From positions 1 to 44,285 of the forward strand of contig CAMZLY010000083.1 of the NCBI GenBank assembly GCA_947311825.1: a DNA stretch of 44,285 bases, in the 5' to 3' direction. A program made the position numbers and the translations under genes. This DNA is from an uncultured bacterium (lineage in GTDB: Bacteria; Verrucomicrobiota; Kiritimatiellia; UBA8416; CAMZLY01). This document shows, one piece after another, positions 18,314-26,196 of the stretch. Each line of letters begins with the position of its first letter. The stretch's first letter is position 1. A model generated the notes under the pieces. The model ran no database searches. It was not told where the DNA came from and saw only the letters and a program-made list of their open reading frames with translations.

Positions 18314-18390
18314 GTACCAGTCTTTTTCACAGTCATTTCCACACTTAGTCTCTCACATTTAGTCGTCGAAGTGAAAAGGACTAGGTGTAC
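18314..18390. repeat. Imperfect inverted repeat in the convergent nifJ/rhomboid gap
   Basis: GTACCAGTCTTTTTCAC (18314-18330) is inverted at 18371-18390 (GTGAAAAGGACT followed by GTAC) with a few mismatches. It lies just past the end of the minus-strand rhomboid gene and could be its weak terminator. No T-run supports that strongly. Confidence 0.35.
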
Positions 18391-18396
18391 AAAAGG

Positions 18397-19110
18397 CTAA
18401 GCCCTGCAAAGACGGGTTATAAAATCACTTTGTCTAAGAACAACAAATGCAATTATCCCGGTAAGTACACCACCAGCATGACAAATCGTTAGTGGCGTTC
18501 CCACATCACCAAGGTGTAAAAAAGCAAACATAACTTTACCTGTTAATACCTCTATAATACTTTTTATGACTACTACCCACAGTCCAATTATTCCTATACG
18601 CTGTAATTTAATATCAGCCGATGATGTAGCAATCTCTAATGCACTCACCGCCATCAGACCATGTGCTATACCGGATAATCCACAAAGGCCTCCGTCAAAT
18701 ATTTCCGGTGATAACATCGAAATCCCAAGGCTACCTATCGCACAAAAAACCACATACAAAACTCGCTTTAACCAAGACGGCTCTAATATTCCGTGATACA
18801 AAAGCATAAACGCACCTACATCAAGCAATAAATGATACCAGGAAACATGGATGAAAGGATAAGTTATAACCCGCCACCATTCCCCCGCACCAACCTCTGC
18901 CGGGGAAAAAATATAATTATAAAACTGATGACCAAAGAGCATCGGAATATTAATTATACAAATCACCGCCAGGAACAACCAAAGTTCTAAGCGATGAATT
19001 ATTTTATCAGTAAAAAAGTTTTTTGCTATCGTTTTCATTTTTGTATCCAGTGAGATTTTTGTGACAGAATCATCTTTTTTTTGAGTATGCGGGCGATCTC
19101 TCGCCCACAC
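18397..19110 (-). CDS. rrtA: Rhombosortase-like rhomboid intramembrane serine protease
   Basis: A six-helix membrane protein of at most 237 residues. EWWRVITYPFIHVSWYHLL (residues 77-95 from the GTG start) is the typical rhomboid helix-2 region. The catalytic serine is S146 in CGLSGIAHG, and the catalytic histidine is H211 in CHAGGVLTG. Small size and six helices fit the rhombosortase subfamily, which cleaves proteins carrying GlyGly-CTERM-type C-terminal tails. It lies 11 nt downstream of a vWA protein that ends in just such a tail, and probably shares its transcript. The first start is GTG at 19110; ATG at 19038 gives a more usual N-terminus, and neither has a strong ribosome site. A generic rhomboid cannot be excluded, but the pairing with the neighbour favours rhombosortase. 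Confidence 0.8.
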   Translation of the reverse strand: MWARDRPHTQKKDDSVTKISLDTKMKTIAKNFFTDKIIHRLELWLFLAVICIINIPMLFGHQFYNYIFSPAEVGAGEWWRVITYPFIHVSWYHLLLDVGAFMLLYHGILEPSWLKRVLYVVFCAIGSLGISMLSPEIFDGGLCGLSGIAHGLMAVSALEIATSSADIKLQRIGIIGLWVVVIKSIIEVLTGKVMFAFLHLGDVGTPLTICHAGGVLTGIIAFVVLRQSDFITRLCRA

Positions 19111-19121
19111 ACTCGGATAAT

Positions 19122-21215
19122 CTATCCACGTATTTGTTTCTTCTTTCTGTTCATCCAGGCAACTGCACCAAGAAAGATCAACCCCACCGGGCCTGTTCCG
19201 GGCGATAAATTTCTTCTACGTCTATGTGATGATTTATGCGGCTGACTAGTCTGCTGTGTCTGCCGAACTTGTTGTTGCTGTGTTGCCGGAACATTATTAG
19301 CAACCTGCTGCACGCTTTCTACGTCACGGGCTTCCTGTGGTCCAATATCAGATGATGCCATACGACGTGCTTCATCAAGGCTGTCACGTAACTGTTTCTG
19401 CGCATTACGATCACGTTTTATTCTTCTCTGATTGAGTCTTTTTATTTTCCAGCGTTTATATTCGTTGTCATTTTCCAGCACTAGAAATGATGTATATTCA
19501 GTTACTATCGAATACATCTCGCCCAATGATACTACCTGAGCAGTAACAGAATCTCTACTACCGTTTCTATCAGCCATTTTTAATAAGCTATCTATTCGTT
19601 TCCATGCCCACATACGCTCAACCTCCGGATTATCATCGTTCGTTGCCGGAAAGTTGAATGTTTGATTCATAGTTAAGGCAACCCCTTGAATATCTGCATT
19701 CAGTTTAACTTTTGTTTTCCCGTTGCCTTTATAGCGACCATAAACTCTAATTGGTGCACCGTAATATAAGTTAGGCAATATCTTAGGTTCGACATCATAG
19801 ACCTTGATTCCTTCGAATCTAACATCAAGATCAGTTGCTGCCGGATGTATAAGCTTACGTCTGAACGCATCTGCCATTCTTGCAAAATTGCTTCCTCTTG
19901 AAATAAACTCGGCAATCCCGCCGGAGTCCTTTGCCATCTGCTGAAGTAATGGGCGGTTAACATTATTACCAACACCAATACAGAATACACGTGCATTACG
20001 AGGTCTGGCTTTTATTCTATTGAGCAATATTTTTCTTTCACGTTGTTCAGTCATACCATCACTAAGAATCACTACGTTCAAAGTGCGGTCTGGGTCTGCA
20101 TATTTATATGCAACCGACATTGCCGGATCAAGAACTGTTCCGCCTCTAGCTTTTTGCGATGACATAAAATCAACTGCCGCCACAATGTTTTCTGCTGTAG
20201 CATTTTGAAGCGATCCAAAATGTGCATTTGGTTTTATGTTAAATGTCATAACATCAAAACGATCATCTCTGCTTAACGACTTAATAAAGCTCGCAACAGA
20301 ATTTTTTGACATTGCCAATTTACGGTCATTGCCCATGCTACCGGATATATCAATCAGAAAAACATAGTCCATGCCGGTATCTAGCTTGCCGAGATCTTCA
20401 CCAGCTGTAACTGTCATGCAAAAGTATCCATCTTCACCGGATTCTTTCGATGTAATCAAATCCATCCCGCTTTTCGGACGCATCATTTCACAAGCAAGCA
20501 CAACATCACGATTCAACTCGCCGCCGGTAGTTTCCAAGCTAGCTTGATAGTATGAGTCTGAATGCCCAACAATAATAAAGTCATCAGCATGGCTTGAACT
20601 TTCAACCTGCTTGATGGGAACCTCAGATTTAATTTCAAATGTGATTGCAAATTTTCCGTGTGTTTGCGAATCAACATTAGCTTTAGCTGTTGTTGCCAAT
20701 GGATAGACGTAATTTATCCAATCGTGATCAAAATCCATTTCCTGATAATATGTAATTTCAACCTTCTGTTCAGCACCGGCAGCAATCGGGAATATACGCA
20801 TCTCAAACGTTTTATAATCCATCTGCTCCAGCAAACCAGGATCACGTTTCTTTACCTTATAACTATTATATATCTCGCGTGCCCGTTTCTTCTCCAAGAC
20901 TTCACCTATCATTTCCTTGCCATTTATCCACATGCTGAAATTGGCAACTGATGCTCCTTTTGGCACAGGAAACGTATATAACGCTTCCACTTGCCTCTTC
21001 TCGGTATTCTTAAATACCTGAGTAACCTTCGTGACAGCAATTCCGTTATTGATGGTGACTTTTACATCATGCTCAACAATCTCAAGCACGCCGCCCAAAC
21101 CTCCATCTGCGATAAGAAGCCCTGCCGCATTACTACTGCAAGCTCCAAATTCTGTAGCCGTTATAACCAATGCTACTACCAACGCCTTCCATCCTACTAC
21201 TTTCCTCTTCATCAT
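19122..21215 (-). CDS. Exported VIT/von Willebrand A domain protein with C-terminal processing tail
   Basis: A 697-residue exported protein. A signal peptide occupies about residues 1-30 (hydrophobic ALVVALVITATEFG, then CSSNAA). A VIT domain follows (about 35-170, with VTQVFKNTEKRQVEALYTFPVP). The vWA domain starts at about 283 with the MIDAS motif D289-I-S-G-S (DISGSM), a metal-dependent adhesion site. A Lys/Arg- and Gln-rich linker (about 580-668) leads to the tail, residues 669-697: PGTGPVG, a hydrophobic helix and a basic end NRKKK. This tripartite tail resembles GlyGly-CTERM sorting signals cleaved by rhombosortase, encoded next door. AGGAGG precedes the ATG. Transcription probably starts at the sigma-54 promoter at 21280-21295. 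Function is probably adhesion or envelope assembly; the ligand is unknown. Confidence 0.88.
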   Translation of the reverse strand: MMKRKVVGWKALVVALVITATEFGACSSNAAGLLIADGGLGGVLEIVEHDVKVTINNGIAVTKVTQVFKNTEKRQVEALYTFPVPKGASVANFSMWINGKEMIGEVLEKKRAREIYNSYKVKKRDPGLLEQMDYKTFEMRIFPIAAGAEQKVEITYYQEMDFDHDWINYVYPLATTAKANVDSQTHGKFAITFEIKSEVPIKQVESSSHADDFIIVGHSDSYYQASLETTGGELNRDVVLACEMMRPKSGMDLITSKESGEDGYFCMTVTAGEDLGKLDTGMDYVFLIDISGSMGNDRKLAMSKNSVASFIKSLSRDDRFDVMTFNIKPNAHFGSLQNATAENIVAAVDFMSSQKARGGTVLDPAMSVAYKYADPDRTLNVVILSDGMTEQRERKILLNRIKARPRNARVFCIGVGNNVNRPLLQQMAKDSGGIAEFISRGSNFARMADAFRRKLIHPAATDLDVRFEGIKVYDVEPKILPNLYYGAPIRVYGRYKGNGKTKVKLNADIQGVALTMNQTFNFPATNDDNPEVERMWAWKRIDSLLKMADRNGSRDSVTAQVVSLGEMYSIVTEYTSFLVLENDNEYKRWKIKRLNQRRIKRDRNAQKQLRDSLDEARRMASSDIGPQEARDVESVQQVANNVPATQQQQVRQTQQTSQPHKSSHRRRRNLSPGTGPVGLIFLGAVAWMNRKKKQIRG

Positions 21216-21229
21216 CCTACCCTCCTAAT

Positions 21230-21264
21230 GTGAGCCTGCACGCCATTCGTGCAGTTTAACTCAC
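21230..21264 (-). promoter_or_regulatory. Hairpin in the leader of the vWA operon
   Basis: CTGCACG (21236-21242) is inverted as CGTGCAG (21248-21254) with a 5-nt loop, and GTGAG (21230-21234) pairs with CTCAC (21260-21264) outside it. It falls between the predicted sigma-54 start site (about 21268) and the ribosome site of the minus-strand vWA gene. It may stabilise the mRNA or control translation. Confidence 0.5.
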
Positions 21265-21279
21265 ACGCCTACCTCTATC

Positions 21280-21295
21280 GCAAAGAGCGTGCCAA
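21280..21295 (-). promoter_or_regulatory. Sigma-54 (-24/-12) promoter for the vWA-rhombosortase operon
   Basis: On the minus strand the sequence reads TTGGCACGCTCTTTGC, an exact match to the consensus TTGGCAC-N5-TTGC with correct GG-to-GC spacing. A start site about 12 nt after the GC would give a leader of roughly 50 nt before the vWA ATG. A sigma-54 activator gene lies immediately upstream in divergent orientation. Confidence 0.85.
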
Positions 21296-21346
21296 CCCTA
21301 CGGCAAAATATAAGTACCTTTATATCAACATGTTAGACATTTGGCA

Positions 21347-21352
21347 TATAAT
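21347..21352 (+). promoter_or_regulatory. Possible -10 box for the sigma-54 activator gene
   Basis: TATAAT is perfect, but the expected -35 position (about 21324) only shows ATCAAC. If used, the transcript would begin about 45 nt before the ATG, with the palindrome at 21375-21399 inside its leader. Confidence 0.35.
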
Positions 21353-21374
21353 TTATTAAAACATCTATAGACTT

Positions 21375-21399
21375 ACAATGTATATTGATGCTACATTGT
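21375..21399. promoter_or_regulatory. Palindrome, candidate enhancer/operator of the sigma-54 activator
   Basis: ACAATGTA-N9-TACATTGT is a perfect inverted repeat centred at 21387. It is about 95 bp upstream of the -24 box of the vWA promoter, the usual distance for an upstream activating sequence. It ends 4 nt before the activator's own ATG, so binding there could also control the activator gene. Confidence 0.6.
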
Positions 21400-21403
21400 T
21401 TGT

Positions 21404-22903
21404 ATGAGAAATAAAAAAATATTATCGGACAATGACCGCCACTTCTTTGAACTTGTGACCGAGTCGACATTTGCTAATCCCTTCAGCAATGAGCGAGAAG
21501 AGTTAAATCAAAAAATTCTGAAACTATCGCCAACCATAGACAAAAAAGAGGCAATTGAGCAGATTATGGCGGCATTATCTTTACGATTAAACAAATTACG
21601 TAAGAATAATGCGGATAATATCAACAGTTACAGCCATGCAGACAGCAAACTGCTCAAATTTGCCATTCTATTTGACCTATTTCATCAATATTGTCAGCAA
21701 TTCGATGATCACATTCTCGCACAAGCATCAGAGCCAGCTGTCAATCTGCCATTATCATTTGCAAATGAAATGATGCAAGCAATGACAAAACATGGAATAT
21801 CTGAAAGAGAAGCACTGCACTATTTTGCACTTTCCTATCAGGTACGCCGTGCGTTCTTCTTTATAAATGGTAGCCTGCTCGGTACATCAGAATCTATGCG
21901 TCACTTACGCAAGCAACTCTGGAACAATATTTTTACCTGTGACGTGCACCGCTACATGGAATCCATGTGGAATCGTATGGAAGATTTCTCAACACTGTTA
22001 CTTGGCGGTACAGGAACCGGCAAAGGAACAGCGGCAGCCGCTATTGGACGATCGGGTTATATTCCATTTGATAAAAAAAACAACTTCTTTACAGAATCAT
22101 TTACGACATCTTTTGTATCGCTTAACCTGTCCCAGTTTCCTGAATCACTGATTGAATCAGAAATATTCGGTCATCGAAAAGGAGCATTTACCGGTGCCAT
22201 AGATAATCATAAAGGAATTTTCTCACGCTGCAGTGAACATGGTGCCATTTTTCTTGATGAAATAGGAGACGTTACCATTCCTGTTCAGATTAAATTGCTT
22301 CAAGTATTGCAAGAACGAACCTTCTCCCCTGTCGGTAGTCATAGCACAGAAAACTTTAAAGGCCGCGTCATAGCGGCAACTAACAGACCACTTGACAATT
22401 TGCGTACTAAAGGAGTTTTTCGAGATGATTTCTATTATAGACTTTGCTCAGACGAGATTACCGTTCCATCATTACATCAGCGGATTATGGAAGATGAAAA
22501 TGAATTAAAAATACTTCTCAGTCATATTCTAAAAAAATTACTCGGCGACAATGCAGAGAACTTTCTATCGCAAACCTTGAGCACAATCATAAAAGACGTG
22601 GGCAAAGACTACAAATGGCCCGGCAACGTTCGAGAGTTAGAACAGGCAACTCGCCGGATACTTCTAAACGGTCATTATCGAGGTGATACCGCAGAAAAAC
22701 CCGATAACACAAAAAACAACCTACTTACCAATATAGACGATGGGGCACTTAATGCCGACGAACTTATAACCGAATACTGCAAAATGCTATATAAGCGACA
22801 TCCAACTTACGGAGAAGTTGCACGCCACACCGGACTAGACTGGCGTACAGTTAAAAAATATATAGCCGCAAAAGAACGCAAGGAGCCCAAACATTTCTAT
22901 TAA
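21404..22903 (+). CDS. Sigma-54-dependent enhancer-binding transcriptional activator
   Basis: A 499-residue bacterial enhancer-binding protein. The N-terminal 190 residues (with NPFSNEREEL near residue 25) are not a receiver, GAF or PAS domain I recognise and probably sense the signal. The AAA+ core has Walker A GGTGTGKGT near residue 201, the sigma-54 contact loop GAFTGA at 260-265, Walker B IFLDEIGD near 285 and the arginine-finger region FRDDFYYRL near 343. The C-terminus has a helix-turn-helix, YGEVARHTGLDWRTVKKYI (about 467-485). There is no Shine-Dalgarno before the ATG, so translation may be weak. It diverges from the vWA operon that carries a sigma-54 promoter, its most likely target. 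No partner histidine kinase is adjacent. Confidence 0.93.
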   Translation: MRNKKILSDNDRHFFELVTESTFANPFSNEREELNQKILKLSPTIDKKEAIEQIMAALSLRLNKLRKNNADNINSYSHADSKLLKFAILFDLFHQYCQQFDDHILAQASEPAVNLPLSFANEMMQAMTKHGISEREALHYFALSYQVRRAFFFINGSLLGTSESMRHLRKQLWNNIFTCDVHRYMESMWNRMEDFSTLLLGGTGTGKGTAAAAIGRSGYIPFDKKNNFFTESFTTSFVSLNLSQFPESLIESEIFGHRKGAFTGAIDNHKGIFSRCSEHGAIFLDEIGDVTIPVQIKLLQVLQERTFSPVGSHSTENFKGRVIAATNRPLDNLRTKGVFRDDFYYRLCSDEITVPSLHQRIMEDENELKILLSHILKKLLGDNAENFLSQTLSTIIKDVGKDYKWPGNVRELEQATRRILLNGHYRGDTAEKPDNTKNNLLTNIDDGALNADELITEYCKMLYKRHPTYGEVARHTGLDWRTVKKYIAAKERKEPKHFY

Positions 22904-23197
22904 CTGGAGGTGCTTGCAAAACTACTGTGCGAGGCAATTTTTCGTGTTTTAGGCGAGCAAATTCTGCCTTTTGAACAATTGGAGCATACCCGTAGGGTCT
23001 GTAAAATTGCGAAAAAGCAGAATATGCCGCATAAAATCAAAAAGTGCCCGCAGATAGTTTTGCAAGTGCCTCGTTTGTTAATATTGATTATTTTGCTACT
23101 GGAATTACCAATGCTACAGTTAAGAATGTGAAGTATTGTTGGAGAGTTGAATGTGAGACTATGCGCTCGGTAGGTTTGTTGATTTGAGGTATATTAT
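22904..23197. other. 294-bp gap before nfnAB holding a terminal-inverted-repeat element
   Basis: Positions 22907-23072 are copy 1 of the 166-bp element. The remaining 125 nt should hold the nfnAB promoter, but I see no clear boxes. TGAGG about 10 nt before the ATG at 23198 serves as ribosome site. Confidence 0.5.
22907..23072 (+). repeat. 166-bp element with 18-bp inverted ends, copy 1
   Basis: It begins GAGGTGCTTGCAAAACTA and ends TAGTTTTGCAAGTGCCTC; the ends are inverted repeats matching at 16 of 18 positions. Inside are a short hairpin (ACCC-GTA-GGGT) and complementary GCAATTTT/AAAATTGC stretches, so a transcript would fold strongly. It starts 4 nt after the activator stop codon. It has no coding capacity beyond chance open frames. 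Confidence 0.85.
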
Positions 23198-24061
23198 ATG
23201 AATAAGATTGTTAGTAAGAAGAAGTTGGCGGCGGCGGTTTATGAAATGGAAGTTGAGGCTCCACTTATTGCGGAGGAACGGCAGGCGGGGCAGTTTATTA
23301 TTTTTCAGCTTGATACTGATTCAGGTGAACGGGTTCCATTGACCATTGCGGATGCTGATAGGGATAGGGGTACTATAACTTTGGTTTTTCAGACTGTAGG
23401 AAAGACTACCCATGATTTGGGAGAACTTGAAGTTGGGGATAGTATTAAACATCTGCTTGGTCCGCTGGGAACACCAACAAAGATTGAGAATGTTGGGCAT
23501 GTTGTTTGTGTTGGTGGCGGGATTGGTGTTGCACCGCTTCATCCAATTGCGAAAGCAATGAAGGCCGCGGGTAATAAGGTTACAATTATTCTTGGTGCCC
23601 GTAATAAGGAGTTAGTGGTTTTTGAAGATCGTATGCGTGCTATTGCTGATGAATTGATTATTTGTACTGACGATGGCTCTTATGGGCGTAAGGATTTGGT
23701 GACAGCTCCGCTTAAGGAACTTTGTGAGATGGATTCTAAGCCGGATGAGGTGATTGCGATTGGTCCGCCTATTATGATGAAGTTTTGTGCCGAGACAACG
23801 CGCCCATACGAGGTTCATACTTTGGTTTCGCTTAATACGATCATGATTGATGGTACGGGGATGTGTGGCGGTTGCCGCGTTACTGTAGGTGGTGAGACTA
23901 AGTTTGTTTGTGTTGACGGTCCAGAGTTTGATGGTCATCTGGTGGATTTTGATAATATGATGAATCGTCTTGGTGCTTATAAGAAGATTGAAGATGAAGA
24001 CCATAAGAAGTGTCATCTTGAGATCGCTGCCGAGAAGAAGGAGGCGGAACTTAATGCATAA
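23198..24061 (+). CDS. nfnA: Ferredoxin:NADP+ oxidoreductase subunit alpha NfnA-like (SudB)
   Basis: A 287-residue flavoprotein of the ferredoxin-NADP reductase fold with a C-terminal 2Fe-2S site. QFIIFQL and VPLTIAD (near residues 28 and 46) form the FAD site, CVGGGIGVAPLHP (near 105) the NAD(P) site, and CGGCRVTVGG...KFVCVDGP (about 222-242) the cluster ligands. The partner subunit overlaps by 8 nt. NfnAB couples NADH and reduced ferredoxin to NADPH formation by electron bifurcation; older names are sulfide dehydrogenase SudAB or glutamate synthase-like. The match cannot separate bifurcating Nfn from the other homologues. Confidence 0.88.
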   Translation: MNKIVSKKKLAAAVYEMEVEAPLIAEERQAGQFIIFQLDTDSGERVPLTIADADRDRGTITLVFQTVGKTTHDLGELEVGDSIKHLLGPLGTPTKIENVGHVVCVGGGIGVAPLHPIAKAMKAAGNKVTIILGARNKELVVFEDRMRAIADELIICTDDGSYGRKDLVTAPLKELCEMDSKPDEVIAIGPPIMMKFCAETTRPYEVHTLVSLNTIMIDGTGMCGGCRVTVGGETKFVCVDGPEFDGHLVDFDNMMNRLGAYKKIEDEDHKKCHLEIAAEKKEAELNA

Positions 24062-25544
24062 ATCATCTAAAGAGCTTTTTGAAGAGGCAATCGTACAGCT
24101 TAAAGATTTGGAGCTGCGCATGGGGGAGCTTACCATGCGGGACAGGTTATCTATTCCGTTACAGGAAATGCCTAATCAGGATCCAAATGAGCGCCGAATT
24201 AATATGGGTGAGGTTGCTCTTGGGTATAGTGTTGAACAGGCCCGGGTAGAGGCAATGCGTTGTATTCAGTGTAAAACTAAGCCGTGTATTAAGGGGTGTC
24301 CGGTTGGTATTGATATTCCTGCATTTATTCAGGCTATTGCTAATAATGATCTTGAGAAAAGTATTGATATAATTAAGCAGAGCAGTCTGTTGCCGGCAGT
24401 TTGTGGGCGAGTCTGTCCGCAGGAAACGCAGTGTCAGTTATATTGTACCGTTGGTAAGTCGCTTAAAGATGTTGAAAAATCAGTCTCCATAGGGCGGCTA
24501 GAGCGGTTTGTTGCTGATTGGGAACGTGAGAATGGTATTAAGAAGCCGATTATTAAGCAGGAAACCGGTAAAAAAGTTGCCGTTATTGGTAGCGGTCCAG
24601 CCAGTATCACCGTGGCAGCTGATGTGCGGCGGGAGGGGCATGAAGTTGTTATGTTTGAAGCGTTTCATAAACCTGGCGGGGTTTTGATGTATGGAATTCC
24701 TGAATTTCGTTTGCCGAAAGCTATTGTGCAGCAGGAGATTGAAGGTCTACTTGATATGGGGGTTGAAATTAGAACAGATTTTGTGGTTGGGCGTACAAGG
24801 AAATTGCATGACCTTATTGCGAAAGATGGTTTTGATGCAGTTTTTGTTGGAACAGGTGCCGGGCTTCCTAAGTTTATGAATATTGAAGGTGAGAATCTTA
24901 TAGGCGTGTTTTCTGCTAATGAGTTTCTTACTCGTGTAAATCTAATGAAGGCGTATGACCGTGATAATGCTGATACGCCGGTTGTTGAGTCTGAAAGTTT
25001 AGCTGTTTTGGGTGGTGGCAATGTTGCTATGGATGCCGCACGAACGGCGATCCGCCTTGGTGCAAAAAAGGTCTATTTAGTATATCGTCGTACTGAAGAG
25101 GAAATGCCTGCAAGAATTGAGGAGGTTGCACATGCCCGAGAAGAGGGGGTGGAGTTTTGTATGCTTCAGAACGCCAAGGGGATTGTTGGTGATGAGTATG
25201 GGCGTGTTACTGGAATGAAATGTGTACGTTATGAACTTGGTGAGCCGGATGATTCGGGGCGAAGAAGACCGGTAGAGATTGCCGGTAGCGAATTTGTGAT
25301 GGAAGTGGACACTGTTATTGTTGCTATTGGGAATGATTCTAATCCGTTGATCAAACAGACAACACCTGCATTAGAAACAAATAAATGGGGTAATATTATT
25401 GTAGATGATACCGGCAAAACTTCACTTGATGCAGTCTATGCCGGTGGTGATATTGTTCTTGGTGCAGCTACGGTTATTCTTGCTATGGGGGAAGGTCGTC
25501 GTGCAGCGGCGGCAATTATAGAGCAGTTAGCAGTGAACAGTTAG
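24054..25544 (+). CDS. nfnB: NfnB/SudA-like FAD- and FeS-containing NADPH oxidoreductase (GltD-like)
   Basis: The larger partner of NfnA, homologous to the small subunit of glutamate synthase. From ATG 24054 (496 residues) it has N-terminal iron-sulfur cysteines (CIQCKTKPCIKGCP near residue 70 and CGRVCPQETQCQLYC near 114), an FAD site VAVIGSGPASITVAA near 180 and an NADPH site LAVLGGGNVAMDAAR near 320. The frame is open further upstream to 23970, but ATG 24054 overlaps the nfnA stop and has GGAGG at the right distance, so it is preferred. No large glutamate synthase subunit is nearby, supporting Nfn rather than GltBD. The last seven residues (EQLAVNS) are encoded by an intergenic-type repeat. 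Confidence 0.88.
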   Translation: MHKSSKELFEEAIVQLKDLELRMGELTMRDRLSIPLQEMPNQDPNERRINMGEVALGYSVEQARVEAMRCIQCKTKPCIKGCPVGIDIPAFIQAIANNDLEKSIDIIKQSSLLPAVCGRVCPQETQCQLYCTVGKSLKDVEKSVSIGRLERFVADWERENGIKKPIIKQETGKKVAVIGSGPASITVAADVRREGHEVVMFEAFHKPGGVLMYGIPEFRLPKAIVQQEIEGLLDMGVEIRTDFVVGRTRKLHDLIAKDGFDAVFVGTGAGLPKFMNIEGENLIGVFSANEFLTRVNLMKAYDRDNADTPVVESESLAVLGGGNVAMDAARTAIRLGAKKVYLVYRRTEEEMPARIEEVAHAREEGVEFCMLQNAKGIVGDEYGRVTGMKCVRYELGEPDDSGRRRPVEIAGSEFVMEVDTVIVAIGNDSNPLIKQTTPALETNKWGNIIVDDTGKTSLDAVYAGGDIVLGAATVILAMGEGRRAAAAIIEQLAVNS

Positions 25545-25551
25545 CAGTGAA
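25524..25551. repeat. Tandem 14-bp repeat overlapping the nfnB stop codon
   Basis: CAGTTAGCAGTGAA occurs twice in tandem (25524-25537, 25538-25551), followed by a TAGTGA word. The nfnB stop TAG (25542-25544) lies in the second copy. Related AGTGAATAGTGA words occur at 44087-44108. Confidence 0.7.
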
Positions 25552-25632
25552 TAGTGAGTTCTTTTTGAGGTCTTTGATAAGTTTGGTAAAGATTATCCAG
25601 CGGCATCAAGGTGGTAGGTAGAGGGATTTATA

Positions 25633-26184
25633 ATGGAAAAGCAAATGGTAATATCGGTTATGTCCAAGGATAGACCGGGAATTATTGCAGATGTTACGGG
25701 TGTGATATATGAGCTGAACGGTAATTTGGCAGATTTAAAGCAGTCAGTACTTTGTGGTTATTTCACGATGATTCTAATGGTTTCTTTTGGTGATGATATA
25801 ACTGCTGGAGAGATTGCTGAGAAAATATCCAGCGTAGAATCTGAAACTAGACTTGAAGTTGTCGTTAAAGATTTTGTTGGGACTCTTGATTCTGGTTCTG
25901 TGATAGGTAGTAATATTTATGTTATTACTGCACAGGGTGCAAATAAAAATGGGCTAGTTGCACGTATGGGGAGGTTGTGCTTTGCCTACGGGATTAATAT
26001 TCTTGATTTTGATACCGCGGTTTCTGATGGATTATACAGTATGATTTTGCATGTAGACCTTGCTGGTGTTGCATCATTAGATGATATATATATGGCAGTT
26101 GAGGATTTTGGCAGAGAGGTTGAACTTAATGTTGTGATGCAGCATATTGATATTTTTAAAGCTACTAGTGATATATCACTATAA
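25633..26184 (+). CDS. Double ACT-domain protein (GcvR-like)
   Basis: A 183-residue protein made of two ACT domains (about residues 5-80 and 93-172). The first starts with VISVMSKDRPGIIADVTGVI, the typical ligand-binding opening, and the second with YVITAQGANKNGLVARM. ACT domains bind amino acids and tune enzymes or regulators; GcvR-type proteins have two. The next gene, a UPF0210 protein, follows after 12 nt. ACT and UPF0210 genes are often paired in bacteria, so the two likely act together, perhaps as an allosteric subunit and its enzyme. The ligand is unknown. GAGG precedes the start. Confidence 0.8.
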   Translation: MEKQMVISVMSKDRPGIIADVTGVIYELNGNLADLKQSVLCGYFTMILMVSFGDDITAGEIAEKISSVESETRLEVVVKDFVGTLDSGSVIGSNIYVITAQGANKNGLVARMGRLCFAYGINILDFDTAVSDGLYSMILHVDLAGVASLDDIYMAVEDFGREVELNVVMQHIDIFKATSDISL

Positions 26185-26196
26185 ATAAGGATTATT

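Noticed and set aside
19091-19106. Hairpin GGGCGA-TCTC-TCGCCC as terminator between the vWA and rhomboid genes
   Set aside because: On the transcribed (minus) strand it is followed by an A-run rather than a T-run, and it lies at the possible rhomboid start; it is not a terminator of that operon.
21340-21357. Sigma-54-like TTGGCATATAATTTATT before the activator gene
   Set aside because: There is no GC dinucleotide at the -12 position; the embedded TATAAT fits a sigma-70 -10 box better.
22910-23131. 73-codon open frame after the sigma-54 activator
   Set aside because: It lies almost wholly inside the 166-bp repeat element, begins in its terminal repeat and has no ribosome site; it is a chance frame.
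24054-25544. Glutamate synthase small subunit GltD
   Set aside because: No large subunit gltB is present, and the adjacent, overlapping gene is the NfnA/SudB flavoprotein.
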